Assembly (NCBI GenBank): GCA_934047225.1
Contig: OW203997.1
Coordinates: 6,930,417 to 6,994,416, forward strand
From: Ypsolopha sequella
Lineage: Eukaryota; Arthropoda; Insecta; Lepidoptera; Ypsolophidae
Direction of reading: 5' to 3'
DNA length: 64,000 bases
The position numbers and the translations under genes are program-made. The notes beneath the pieces are model-generated. The model did not search any database. It saw nothing but the letters and a program-made list of their open reading frames with translations, and was not told the origin of the DNA. Positions 10,629-20,745 of the stretch are shown here, in pieces. Position 1 is the stretch's first letter. Each line of letters starts with the position of its first letter.

Positions 10629-11360
10629 TGTCGCGAATAGCGAAATGTGAATGATTTGAAAAGTATTTATCTGAACAAGCTCGTATGAGATTGAGAGAGA
10701 GAGGATAACAAGATGGCGGGAAGGCCGGAGTAAGAGTTGAGAGTTCTGAGGAATATTGATTTAAGATGTAAGATTTCAGTAAGATTGGTGGTGGTCGTGA
10801 CCAGCCGGGTTTAAGAACCTTAATTGTGTTCTATAACCCGGTGGCAGGACACACGATGAGAAAAGATTCAGGAGGCACCGGATGGTTGTAAGGGGTGTGA
10901 TGGAGACCATCTTGGGAACGAGAGGTTCCCATGCATAAGAGTATAAGAGACATTCGAAGGGGGCCATTTAGATGGTCTGATCCTAGAATGTAGCTATTAT
11001 TCGAAGGAGGCCCTTGGGGTCCGATTACCTGAGAATATAGCTGAAGATAAGAGTACACAAAGATCATCAAGTTTGCGTCACTTCATCATCGCTGCACGGC
11101 GTCTTCAAGACACAGAGCATCGGAGATCTGCACTACCTAGCTACGGGACCTGCACGACGTGACAACGGGTCTTCATCTTCGACTTTCTCTTCAGCCACGA
11201 GCTGTTGTCGCGTGTGGAGGTAAGGTTATGTTACTTATGTTAGGTATACCAAGAGTATGTATTGGTGTCAGTTCTCTAGTTACGAGTACAGGATGATTTA
11301 GTTTTTCATGAACGTATATGAACCCCAGGCGTATATCAATTCGCTAAAGTATTTGCGACA
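10629..11360 (+). repeat. 5' LTR of the BEL element in the DIRS
   Basis: 732 bp, starting TGTCGCG and ending GCGACA (TG...CA). I found no difference from 14329-15060. Promoter and polyadenylation elements are presumed to lie here but cannot be located with confidence. Confidence 0.92.
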
Positions 11361-11378
11361 TGGTGGAGATGCTGGGAT
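11361..11378 (+). other. Primer binding site (tRNA-Ala-like)
   Basis: TGGTGGAGATGC directly abuts the 5' LTR and would pair with a tRNA 3' end GCATCTCCACCA, which I recall as the end of some animal tRNA-Ala. Pairing weakens after 12 bases. Confidence 0.55.
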
Positions 11379-11462
11379 ATACGATTGTCGTTTCATGATT
11401 GTAGTGAGTTTTGCAAATTATTGATACCTAGGTACAAAGGCTACCTATTTAGACAATGAAAT

Positions 11463-14165
11463 GATGAAATATTAGACAAAGTCTCAAAAAATATTTACGT
11501 TGACAATCTTGTAACAAGTGTACGGACCAATGAAGAAGCGAAGCAATTATATATGAAGTCAAAGAAAACATTCGATGAGATATCCATGAATATACGACTA
11601 TGGAACTCTAACAGTAGTACTTTTGTTCAAGACTTAAGCAAGACGCAACAGGACAATAAAAAGAAAATAAGTGTACTAGGTTATGAATGGCAGAAAAATG
11701 AAGACACCTTGAAATTAAAATTAAATGACAGCATATTTGAAAGTGATGAAGGGAAGCTGACCAAAAGAAATATTGTTAGCACAGTAGCATCTGTATTTGA
11801 TCCTTGTGGATTTTATACACCATTTTTACTACAAGCGAAGATCTTTATACAAGACTTATGGAAAGATAAATACAAATGGGACGTTCCTATATCTGAAGAA
11901 AGAATGGAATCCTGGTATGAAATATTAACTTCATTAAAAGAGCTGCAAACACTGGAACTACCTAGATGCATAAGCATTAATAAGAAGGACAATCTTTACG
12001 AGCTACATTGTTTCACCGATGCATCCATGAAAAATTATGCAGCAGCGATTTACCTAAAAGCAGTTTCTTCAAATGAGGTAAAGATTTCCCTGCTCATGTC
12101 TAAGTCACGCCTTACACCAGTTAAAGACCAAGATGACATAAAAATACCAAAACTTGAATTGCTTGGCTGCACAATTGGCAGCAGATTACTAACCTATGTA
12201 AAGAATTCACTAGAAGTGGAAATCAGCAATCAATATCTCTGGACAGATAGTCAGATTGTCATAAGCTGGCTAAAATCAAAGAAATTACTACCACCTTTCA
12301 TAGCCAGAAGAGTACAAGAGATTAAAAAACAAACTGATGTTAAAGTTTTGTATGTTGAGACGAAGAATAACCCAGCAGATATTGCTACAAGGACAGAAAT
12401 TCACAAGAGAAGACAGGAATGGTTTTATGGTCCAAAATTTCTGTATGAGAAACATTCGCACAATGACAATTGGTCATTAACTCAAAATTTTTGCGTAGGG
12501 GAGGGTCTGACAGAGTCAGATATGGAACCTGTTGAAACTAGAGAAAATATAGAAGAAGAAATAAGAATAGACACAACAAATGAAGATATGGAAAAAGAAG
12601 AGACGACAAGTAAAAATAATGAGATAGAACAAACATTTCAAGACGAAAATATAAATGAGATTAAAAATATAAAGAAGTTACAAGAAGAATACTTCTCTAA
12701 AGAAATAGCCGGAGAAGAGACAAATCTAAGTAGGTCTTTAGGTTTATTCAAAGACTCAGATGGCTTACTTAGATGTAAAGGCCGTACCACATATGCTAGT
12801 TGGTCATACAATCAAAAGTTTCCAATACTTTTGCCGAAGCACTCAACATTTACAGATGGTGTAATAAAGAAATCTCACAGAGACAACTACCACGTGGGTA
12901 CTGCTCATACACTCAGCATAGTAAGACAGAGATTTTGGATTCCTCATGGAAGAGCGAAAGTAAAAAGTATTCTGAGTAAGTGTCCAGAGTGCAAGAAGCA
13001 CGGAGGGGGACCATACAAACTTCCAAACATAGCACCACTACCACAAGAAAGAGTAAACTACCATAAAGCATTCACTTATATTGGTTTGGATTATCTAGGA
13101 CCACTTTTGGTGTCTGACGATACAGAAAAGACAGAAAAAAGGTGGGTATGTCTTTATACCTGCCTGGCTGTTAGGGCAATACATTTAGAAGTGGTAAAGG
13201 ATCTTACGTCAGAGGAGTGCCTAATGGCATTAAGAAGATTCATGGCAAATAGAGGTGTTCCAACATTAATTACATCTGACAATGCGTCACAGTTTAAGCT
13301 TACTGCAGATGTGCTGAAGAGTCCATATTGCCTAGAAAACAAGATCCAGTGGAAATTTATTCCGGAACTTGCACCTTGGCACGGCGGCTTCTATGAAAGA
13401 TTAGTCGGTTTAGTGAAGCACTGCCTGAAGCGAACTATAGACAAGAATTTGTTAAGAGATAGCCAACTGTGTACAGTTATCAAAGAGATAGAGTCCATAT
13501 TAAACAGAAGACCATTAACATATGTGGGCTCAGAACCAGAACATATTATAAGACCTGTAGATTTTCTATGCCATAATGATTGCATCATGATACCTTCAGA
13601 AACGCCATATTTTAATATTGAGGATTCAAGTGCAAAGACCTCTTTGATTGAAGGATGGAAGAGAGGGCAAAATATATTGAACGATTTCATAAAGATGTTT
13701 GTAAGCCAATACTTGGCTGAAATAAGAAATAGAAAACAATTGGAACTCAAACAGCATAGAATAGTTGCTAATCAAATTCCAAGAGTTGGTGAAATTGTGC
13801 AAATAAAGGGTGACACAAACAACAGATGTTTGTGGAAGACAGGAAAAATAACCACACTAATTAAAAGCAAAGATAACGAAATAAGAGTAGCTCGAGTAAA
13901 AGTAGGAGACCGAGAGTTTACAAGATCCATTGGACATTTATACCCATTAGAGATTATGGAAGAGAATTGTCATGAACAAGAGGAGATAGCGGTAGATAAC
14001 ACTGAGAATGAGACAGTAGGAGATACAAATAATAAGACAAAAACAGACAATACGACGAAAATTGATGACAAGATGAGACAAATAGAAATAGGAAACAGAA
14101 AGAGAAAAACTGCTATGCAAGCTAGAGAAAAGTTTAAGGAGTGGTCTAAAGTGTTGTTTAATTAA
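11463..14165 (+). pseudogene. Truncated BEL pol: end of RT, RNase H, integrase
   Basis: The pol remnant of the deleted BEL element. It opens at 11460 just before the RT catalytic box YVDN. The first ATG is at 11553 (870 codons to the stop), so the box lies upstream of it. The RT thumb follows, then an RNase H-like domain (CFTDAS near residue 152 from the ATG, WTDSQ later). The integrase zinc finger (H, H, CPEC) is near 440-475. The core has D in GLDYLGP (about 511), D in SDNASQF (about 574) and E in FYERLVG (about 613), so the DDE triad is intact. The BEL-type C-terminal domain (IPRVGEIVQIKG, ARVKVG) is followed by a charged tail. Gag, protease and RT residues before YVDN are absent. Between RNase H and integrase lies an acidic, Glu/Asn-rich linker (about 325-390). 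Confidence 0.88.
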
Positions 14166-14315
14166 GAAGTGGACTAAAGTTTTGTTTGATTAATACTTTG
14201 TAATTCTCTAAATAAATAGGAATTTTGGTACAAACTCACTGACTTTACTTTATGATATTATCTATAGATATGATTTTAAAGATTCGTTGACACCATGTGG
14301 CTGATGACCTTTCTC

Positions 14316-14328
14316 GAAGGGCCGGGAG
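14316..14328 (+). other. Polypurine tract before the 3' LTR
   Basis: GAAGGGCCGGGAG directly precedes the TGTCGCG start of the 3' LTR, at the position where plus-strand DNA synthesis is primed. It is not pure purine (two C residues). Confidence 0.6.
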
Positions 14329-15060
14329 TGTCGCGAATAGCGAAATGTGAATGATTTGAAAAGTATTTATCTGAACAAGCTCGTATGAGATTGAGAGAGA
14401 GAGGATAACAAGATGGCGGGAAGGCCGGAGTAAGAGTTGAGAGTTCTGAGGAATATTGATTTAAGATGTAAGATTTCAGTAAGATTGGTGGTGGTCGTGA
14501 CCAGCCGGGTTTAAGAACCTTAATTGTGTTCTATAACCCGGTGGCAGGACACACGATGAGAAAAGATTCAGGAGGCACCGGATGGTTGTAAGGGGTGTGA
14601 TGGAGACCATCTTGGGAACGAGAGGTTCCCATGCATAAGAGTATAAGAGACATTCGAAGGGGGCCATTTAGATGGTCTGATCCTAGAATGTAGCTATTAT
14701 TCGAAGGAGGCCCTTGGGGTCCGATTACCTGAGAATATAGCTGAAGATAAGAGTACACAAAGATCATCAAGTTTGCGTCACTTCATCATCGCTGCACGGC
14801 GTCTTCAAGACACAGAGCATCGGAGATCTGCACTACCTAGCTACGGGACCTGCACGACGTGACAACGGGTCTTCATCTTCGACTTTCTCTTCAGCCACGA
14901 GCTGTTGTCGCGTGTGGAGGTAAGGTTATGTTACTTATGTTAGGTATACCAAGAGTATGTATTGGTGTCAGTTCTCTAGTTACGAGTACAGGATGATTTA
15001 GTTTTTCATGAACGTATATGAACCCCAGGCGTATATCAATTCGCTAAAGTATTTGCGACA
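14329..15060 (+). repeat. 3' LTR of the BEL element in the DIRS
   Basis: 732 bp, the same in length and sequence as the 5' LTR, followed directly by the second GTGTG target copy. Confidence 0.92.
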
Positions 15061-15065
15061 GTGTG

Positions 15066-16177
15066 CTAGACTTTCTACAACCCCAAGACTGGATGGCAAA
15101 GATCGATATTTACCAGGCTTACTTTCATTTGCCTGTTTCCATGAGCCACCGGCGCTTCCTACGTCTGATTTTCGATGGCATTCTGCTAGAAATGACGTGT
15201 CTACCATTTGGTCTGAGTTCAGCCCCGAGGATTTTCGCATCCCTTACCAACTGGATTGCTCATCAACTAAGAAACCGGGGAGTACGTCTACTCGTCTATC
15301 TGGACGATTTTTTTTTTGAGCCACCACGACCTGAATACTCTGAAAGAACAAATTTTCATGACGGTGGACCTACTGGAGCACCTAGGATGGACTATCAACA
15401 AAGAGAAGTCTGTGCTCCAGCCACAAAAAGCTCTGGAATTCCTTGGAATTGTATGGGACACGTGGCAGAATGTGAAGTACATTCCAGACAGATTGGCGTT
15501 CAGGCTAGAATCACAAATACAAGACTTAGTATTGAAGGAGAAAGCAACTCTTGCAGAGCTGCAGAAACTTATAGGCCTCATGAATTTTGTCAGTTTTGCG
15601 GTCCCAAGAGGACGTCTGCACTATCGCGCTTTGCAGGTACAAGCCAATACATTACTTCGAGCGGATATAATGAGGTCATGTCCGTTGCCCCAGAACGCTT
15701 ACAAGGAGCTAAAATGGTGGCTAGAGAATTGCAGACGAGGCTCGATCATTCACAGTCCCTTGCCGACGCATTATCTTACAACAGATGCAAGCGATTTAGG
15801 ATGGGGGGGCAAAATGGACAGCAAAAGCATACTTGGAACATGGACAGCATCAGAGCAAAAACTCCATTGCAATCAAAAGGAAATGATTGCCATTTTAAAA
15901 ATTTTAAAAGGTCATTGTCAGCACCTGAGTTCGAAGGCTCTTTATGTTCAGTGCGACAACAAGACTGTTGTCTCTTACTTGCGCAACGAAGGCGGAACGA
16001 AATCCGCAGCCTTGACAGAGTTAACAGCGAAAGTTTTTCAAATTCTCGACCTCTTCAATATACACATGACAATATATCACATTCCTGGAAATTACAATTG
16101 TCACGCCGATCACTTGTCCCGCCAAAAAACTCCACCGGAGTGGCATTTGCTCCCACAAGCGACACAAATTCAACAAA
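15066..16177 (+). pseudogene. DIRS RT (C-terminal part) and RNase H, frameshifted
   Basis: Continues the polymerase after the BEL insertion. The first stretch (frame of 15063) holds [30 protein letters not shown] and the catalytic YLDD (15298-15309). Right after it a run of ten T (15308-15317) shifts the frame; the conserved sequence goes on in the next frame ([27 protein letters not shown]). The RNase H domain follows with [22 protein letters not shown] and DHLSRQ at its end. A second shift near 16165-16180 leads into the methyltransferase-like part. One-base changes explain both shifts. The T run is a classic site of natural slippage and of sequencing error, so the first shift may not be real. 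Confidence 0.85.
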
Positions 16178-16570
16178 TGGGGAGTCCCTGTGATGGACCT
16201 GTTTGCCTCTCGTCAAGCCCACGTAGTGGAGAGTTACTGTACACTCGACAGGTCAGACGAGGGGGCGAGCGGCTACGATGCACTAGGAATGACATGGAAC
16301 TTCTCCCTTGCATGGATATTTCCTCCCCCCTATCTCATACCCAGAATATTATCATATCTGAACAAAGCCCAGGGAACTTACCTGATTGTAGTCCCTCGAT
16401 GGGAAAAGGTATACTGGAGGCCAGACCTGAAGAGCAGGGCTCTTGCAGCACCATTCACGATCAAGAACCTGTCGCAGGTTCTAGTAGATATATCGACGGG
16501 CAATCCACCACCCAAAGTAGCAGAAATGATGCTGGAGGTATGGAAATGTGGGGGTGGAATCCGCACCTAA
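16178..16570 (+). pseudogene. DIRS methyltransferase-like C-terminal domain of the RT ORF
   Basis: A frame of about 130 codons, different from that of the preceding RNase H, contains [33 protein letters not shown] and GTYLIVVPRW. This order (DLFA, then a PPY-type motif, then hydrophobic V-P) resembles the Dam-type adenine methyltransferase domain described in DIRS elements. The normal motif is D/N-PPY and here it reads FPPPY, so catalysis is doubtful. It ends at 16570, overlapping the recombinase frame. In DIRS elements this domain normally continues the RT-RNase H ORF, so the frame change is read here as damage. Confidence 0.65.
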
Positions 16571-17529
16571 TTGGTTGGACGGATGAACAGAAAAAGTTAT
16601 TGGCCTCGGGTCGGCGTGTATCAACATTAAACACTTATAAACCAGCATGGAATAGATGGACAAGATGGGCAACCAATAATGGTATAGATATCTATAAACC
16701 AAGTGGCTCCCAGTTAGCTAGATTTTTGGCTGACCTTCATCAAAAAGAAGGCCTTGCGCTAAGTACAATTTTAGTCCATAAATCAGCAGTGTCAACTTTT
16801 TGTGATCCCAACGAATCTCAAAAACTAAGCAGTCACTCGATGGTAAAGCAGGTTTTAAAATCAATATCCCTTGCAAAACCAAAACGACCAAAGCCGCCTA
16901 TTTGGGACATTGATAGACTCATACAGTATATGAGTAGCAAAGTACCTATTACAACAAGTTTGTATGAGACCTCTAAGTACACAGCGGCTATACTTCTCTT
17001 GTGCTCGGGCAGACGGGTTCATGACCTGACATTGCTAAAAATTTCACAAGATCACTGCACAATCTCAGACGACAGTATTATACTCTTCCCCGCTTTCGGT
17101 TCCAAAACTGATACAGTGACTCGTCAACAATCCGGATGGAAACTTTTGGCGAATAAGGATAACAAAGCTACAGACCCAGTATTCTGGACAAACAACTTGA
17201 TCAAGTTGTCTCGGTCAAGAAGGGACTTGATCAAATCCGATAACTTGTTCCTTAGTACATCGGGCGATCCAAAGCCAGCAACACGTACTATTATCGGAGG
17301 CTGGATAAAGAAATTACTCCAAGAAGCGGGTATAGAAGGGACTCCAGGCAGTTTTAGATCAGCTGTAGCGTCTAAAAACTGGATCGAGAACTTTTCATTA
17401 GACGATATTCTCGCTAGAGGTAATTGGAGATCAGTGAACACGTTCCGTAAATACTACTGTCGAGAGATTGCGAAAGCATCTACCCCAAATGCGAACATTA
17501 TTACAAAACATTTTGTTCCGACAAGTTGA
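16540..17529 (+). CDS. DIRS tyrosine recombinase (about 330 aa)
   Basis: The integrase of the DIRS element, which is thought to insert a circular DNA copy by site-specific-type recombination. The core starts GWTDEQKKLLASGRRVSTLN, with an N-terminal helical domain (YKPAWNRWTRWATNNGI...FLADL). The catalytic domain follows: first Arg in CSGRRVHDLTLL (near 17010), second Arg region in SFRSAVASKNW (near 17350) and the Tyr in NTFRKYYCRE (near 17450), preceded by GNW. The His of the usual box is replaced by Ser in GSFR, a variation I cannot judge. I use the ATG at 16540. The frame is open far upstream, but there it reads RNase H codons or the wrong phase. The frame is intact. Confidence 0.85.
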   Translation: MEMWGWNPHLIGWTDEQKKLLASGRRVSTLNTYKPAWNRWTRWATNNGIDIYKPSGSQLARFLADLHQKEGLALSTILVHKSAVSTFCDPNESQKLSSHSMVKQVLKSISLAKPKRPKPPIWDIDRLIQYMSSKVPITTSLYETSKYTAAILLLCSGRRVHDLTLLKISQDHCTISDDSIILFPAFGSKTDTVTRQQSGWKLLANKDNKATDPVFWTNNLIKLSRSRRDLIKSDNLFLSTSGDPKPATRTIIGGWIKKLLQEAGIEGTPGSFRSAVASKNWIENFSLDDILARGNWRSVNTFRKYYCREIAKASTPNANIITKHFVPTS

Positions 17530-17795
17530 TTTAATACAAAAGCTATGTTTTGATTTTTAATTATATGAAGTTTAAATTAACGCATTTATTTTGCAATAAC
17601 ACTGATATTGTGATTGTTATTTGATACAAATACTTTGAATTGGAGAGGTAAATAAATGATTGATCAGTAATTTACATTTTTTGCAAATTAATCCTAGTAT
17701 TTTTTGCTACAAATGCTTTTGTCATTTCATAAGTATCATCTTTATCAGTCACATTGGCGTTATTCACCACCAACCACCAGGCGATAACAAACACG

Positions 17796-17907
17796 TCTCT
17801 CATGTTTTTATTGGGCTTCGAATAACGGTACAGTGGGTTTAATAGAGCCGTTTTACCTGTAAATAAAACGGTTATTAAACATACTTACCTTATTCGAAGC
17901 CCAATAA
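17796..17907 (+). repeat. Internal complementary region of the DIRS element
   Basis: The left half (17796-17843, TCTCATGTTTTTATTGGG onward) is the reverse complement of the left edge of the element. The right half (17837-17907, AGCCGTTTTACC onward) is the reverse complement of the right edge. They meet at a shared TTTAATA. In the accepted DIRS model this region lines up the two edges so that a closed circle can be made. It shows that the true outer ends are near 8510 and 18168. Confidence 0.88.
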
Positions 17908-17942
17908 CTTAAAGCCTGCCTGGTGGCATTAACATAGAGACG

Positions 17943-18114
17943 CAATGATGAAAAATTTAGACTACAAAACTAAACTGCCGGTGGTTGGGCGGGAGGCGGA
18001 AACGATGCTAAAAAGACAGGTATAATGACAAGATCATGACGGAACCGGAAATGCACGGCTTTTTTGTTCCGGAAACAAGCAATGCTTCTCTCATGTTTTT
18101 ATTGGGCTTCGAAT
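17943..18114 (-). repeat. Right inverted terminal repeat of the DIRS element
   Basis: Reverse complement of 8531-8702 over 172 bp. About 54 more bases to 18168 complete the right edge and match the internal complementary region. Confidence 0.9.
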
Positions 18115-18430
18115 AAGGTAAGTATGTTTAATAACCGTTTTATTTACAGGTAAAACGGCTCTATTAAAAAAAATTCTAGTGTTCGTAAGTATCAAAATAT
18201 TTAAGTAGTATCGCAATTTTTAGACTTGGATATTGTTTTATTAACTGGCTTTGGTTGAAATTAAAGAGAACCACATTTAAATAATTGAAAAGGTTTCTAA
18301 GTTACAGTGGAACTTACAAAATTTAAAAACTGAACTTACATTATTTAAAAACAAAACCTTCAAACCAATTATTAATATATACCAACGTAGTCATAGATGA
18401 ACAACACTCAATAGTAGTTGTTACGAGTTG

Positions 18431-18819
18431 GTTAGTTGCTACGAGGGCAAAAAGGAATAAATTACGAGGACGATTTGAAACACGAGCGTAGCGAGTGTTT
18501 TAAACGTAACCGAGTGATTTATTGCTCTTACGCCCGTGTATCATACTATGTTTTTCAATGCATAGTGTGAGGAAATAAAACAAATATAATCTTGTGAACT
18601 TTAAATTATGATTGGCTCAAAAGGACTGTATCCAGAGCCGTTAAACAGTGGAAAAAAAAGTATAACATTTATGGTACACAGGAAAGGTTGCAGGTTAGCC
18701 AACCATTGTAAATAAATTAAAAGAAATAATAATAATAAGGCCCTAGGGCAAAATAATCGACTTTCTGTTCGGTTTTGATGCATAAAAAGTGGGCCTTTAC
18801 GAGCACTTGCATTGAGAAA
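18431..18819 (+). mobile_element. Family A repeat, copy 4
   Basis: Full-length but with a diverged head (GTTAGTTGCTACGAGGGC) and an ATTGAGAAA end. The hairpin and the ACACGAGCGTAGCGAGTG stem are kept. It lies 260 bp downstream of the DIRS element. Confidence 0.7.
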
Positions 18820-19140
18820 TATCTTTTGTACGTGTTGGATCTTTTCGAGGGCAAACAAGAATATGTGAAGTATGCCGCCTCCATACCCTTTCAAAATAAA
18901 TAAACAGGAAGTGAACAATAATAAAACAGTTCATCTCATATAAAAACGCCAAAAATATTGTTTTTTTTTATGTGAGGCTTAGTTATATGTTTAGGGTTGA
19001 AATGAACATGCATAACCTTTCAGTGACATACAAAGGCACACATGTGCCTACATTTTAAATAGAAATATATTTAAAATAAATACTCACAACACGGAAAGAT
19101 AGTTTATTAAATCTGCATAGAAAAAAATGATACTAAATAA
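18820..19140. other. No gene seen
   Basis: AT-rich spacer with homopolymer runs. Confidence 0.4.
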
Positions 19141-19560
19141 TTTTTTTTTTTTTTTTTATTGTAATGGTTATTATGTTTGTTTTTTTTTATTAACAAGAAA
19201 CTTAAATAACATAAATAATACTTAAAATATGCACTAACTACAAAGAATATAAAATTAAAAATAGACTAAATTAAATAAAAAATATTGTTTAAATCACTGC
19301 CGCAGGGGAGGGTCCCCAGCAGGCTGGTGGCGTTACCTCGTTGGATTGCGAGGCTAATCCGCTGTCCAAGGTAGGCCCCAGCCCACCGATCACCATAAAA
19401 TCACAAACTTTAATTAATTATAATTTTGAAATCAGAATCATTCTGAATAATTTCTCGCGCATTTTGGCGCACGCGATTTTCAACTTATTAAAATCATTCT
19501 CCGCGTTATAATAGCAAAGCTGCTGTGCGCCAAAAGAAGGGCTCATCTGAGGTTATTCTT
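19141..19560 (-). mobile_element. 3' end of an RT/nuclease-type retroelement gene, copy 1 (degraded)
   Basis: On the minus strand 19287-19393 encodes GDRWAGAYLGQRISLAIQRG and then NATSLLGTLP, the typical last segment of a multicopy metazoan protein that follows an RT/nuclease-like region. The element ends in a run of A on the minus strand (T run at 19141-19158), indicating retrotransposition. Upstream codons are damaged. A related copy lies at 28855-29147, and 63521-64000 looks like a middle part of the same kind of gene. Confidence 0.6.
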
Positions 19561-20000
19561 GCATTCTTCATTTTCTTGTTGGGAGTGTAATGGGGCCTTT
19601 GCTAAATAACTAAATTGAAACAAACACCGCTGCAAAATTACCCTGAATATTATGCCCCAAAAACAAACCCCTATCTAGCAAGTCAACAAAATAAGGAATA
19701 AACAGAAATGCGTTATTGTCACGTAAAAGAGAGAATTACTAATAAAGTTCCCGTAAAACACGGAACTCTGACAAAGGTGTCACAGAAGTATTGTAAGCTG
19801 AAACAACTTGTGAACGTGACTGTACAATACAAAGCTTATCACCTGTATTCACAGACACTCAAGCGACACAAAAAACCGATTTTTGCAGCGACTGTAGATA
19901 AGGTTTTCCAGTACAGTTACTTCATTCGATAACTTAATTCTCTATTCTCTACCTGCACTTTGTGGTGGAAGTGAAAACGTGCTGTAATTGGTACTTTTTA
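19561..20000. other. No gene seen
   Basis: No recognised feature. The open frame 19708-19932 has no known motif. Confidence 0.4.
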
Positions 20001-20155
20001 GAGTTCCGTACCCAAAGGTTGGCAAACGTGACCTTATTACTAAGCCTTGGCTGTCTGTCCGTCCGACCGAAACAGGAGTCTACAGCTTCAGCCGTAATAG
20101 GTAGCCAGTTGAAATTTTCACAGAATACGTGTTACCTCTTTAGGTAAGTTTAGCT
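20001..20155 (+). repeat. GTTCCGTA-type repeat fragment
   Basis: GAGTTCCGTACCC, then CTGTCCGTCCG and GTTGAAATTTTCACAGA, the 5' part of the family seen at 1551-2182. Confidence 0.6.
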
Positions 20156-20358
20156 TCTATAAAAAAATCAATAAATTAAAAGCAAATTTTGTCAAATTTG
20201 GTCAGATCATACCCTAAATAATAAAAATATAAACAATTTGGTTCCATACTCAGAGGTTGCACATTGTTTGTCTAATACTACCACTTTTACGGCTTGTTTT
20301 TTGTCGCTGTGATCTTCTTTTTATAAAGTTGTGATTTACAATAATGTTTTTCAAGGTT

Positions 20359-20745
20359 CCGTTTAATCAGGTGGTAGAGCTGATGCCGGGCTCGACTGTG
20401 GAGGTACAACCATCTTACTTGGAAACCCCCTCGAAGTAATTCGGGGGAGAGTAAGAGGACAGCTCACAGGCAAAAAACCAGGAGGCCCACCATACCTGGG
20501 ACCGATGGATGGCAGTATATCCATCCCTAATAGCCGGGCATTATATGGAACAGACTGGTGATGGGCAGTGGCGTCACTGGTGCGAGGGTTCCGCCTCCGC
20601 GCTCACCAACAACGCCTGCCCAACGTGTGTGAGTATGGGCAATTCTTCCAGGATGAGCGCCGGGAGTGGCAAAGTCCTGGAAATGCTTATGTCCAGCAGT
20701 GGACGAACTAGGCTGATTGATGAAGGTTCCGTACCCGTTTTGTTA
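20359..20745 (+). mobile_element. RTE-like LINE 3' fragment (degraded)
   Basis: In one frame the end reads ERREWQSPGNAYVQQWTN, and the DNA ATGCTTATGTCCAGCAGTGG at about 20684 matches what I remember of the last codons of RTE-type LINEs in moths. The 5' part (20359-20600) is of less certain origin, and the frame is broken several times. No intact ORF. Confidence 0.45.

Larger units (their letters stand above)
10629..15060 (+). mobile_element. BEL/Pao LTR retrotransposon, internally deleted (4.4 kb)
   Basis: The element has 732-bp LTRs (TGTCGCGAATAG...ATTTGCGACA) and lies between 5-bp direct repeats GTGTG (10624-10628 and 15061-15065), the normal duplication size for BEL/Pao. A primer site, polypurine tract and the RNase H-integrase half of pol are present. 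Gag, protease and most of RT are missing, the deletion joining the leader at about 11440-11460 to a point just before the RT catalytic box. The LTRs look identical base for base, so insertion is very recent. The internal deletion therefore probably predates insertion, and the copy moved with proteins supplied by other elements. Confidence 0.92.
8510..18168 (+). mobile_element. DIRS-type tyrosine-recombinase retrotransposon, split by a BEL element
   Basis: All landmarks of a DIRS element are visible: inverted terminal repeats (8531-8702 and 17943-18114), an internal complementary region near the 3' end (17796-17907) matching both outer edges, a gag-like ORF, RT plus RNase H, a methyltransferase-like domain and a tyrosine recombinase. 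Without the BEL insertion (10629-15060 plus one 5-bp duplication) it is about 5.2 kb, a normal DIRS size. No target duplication is seen at its ends, as expected for recombinase-mediated insertion. RT carries two frameshifts in addition to the insertion, so this copy cannot make its polymerase. The 172-bp repeats look identical, suggesting recent insertion. Confidence 0.9.

Noticed and set aside
10776..11070. Frames of 63 and 79 codons repeated identically at 14476-14770
   Set aside because: They lie inside the LTRs. Their identity reflects LTR identity, not coding.
15316..17529. A single 737-codon protein joining RT, RNase H and recombinase
   Set aside because: The frame only links RT-RNase H to the recombinase because of a frameshift on each side of the methyltransferase part. 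The segment 16180-16540 in this frame has no family-like sequence.
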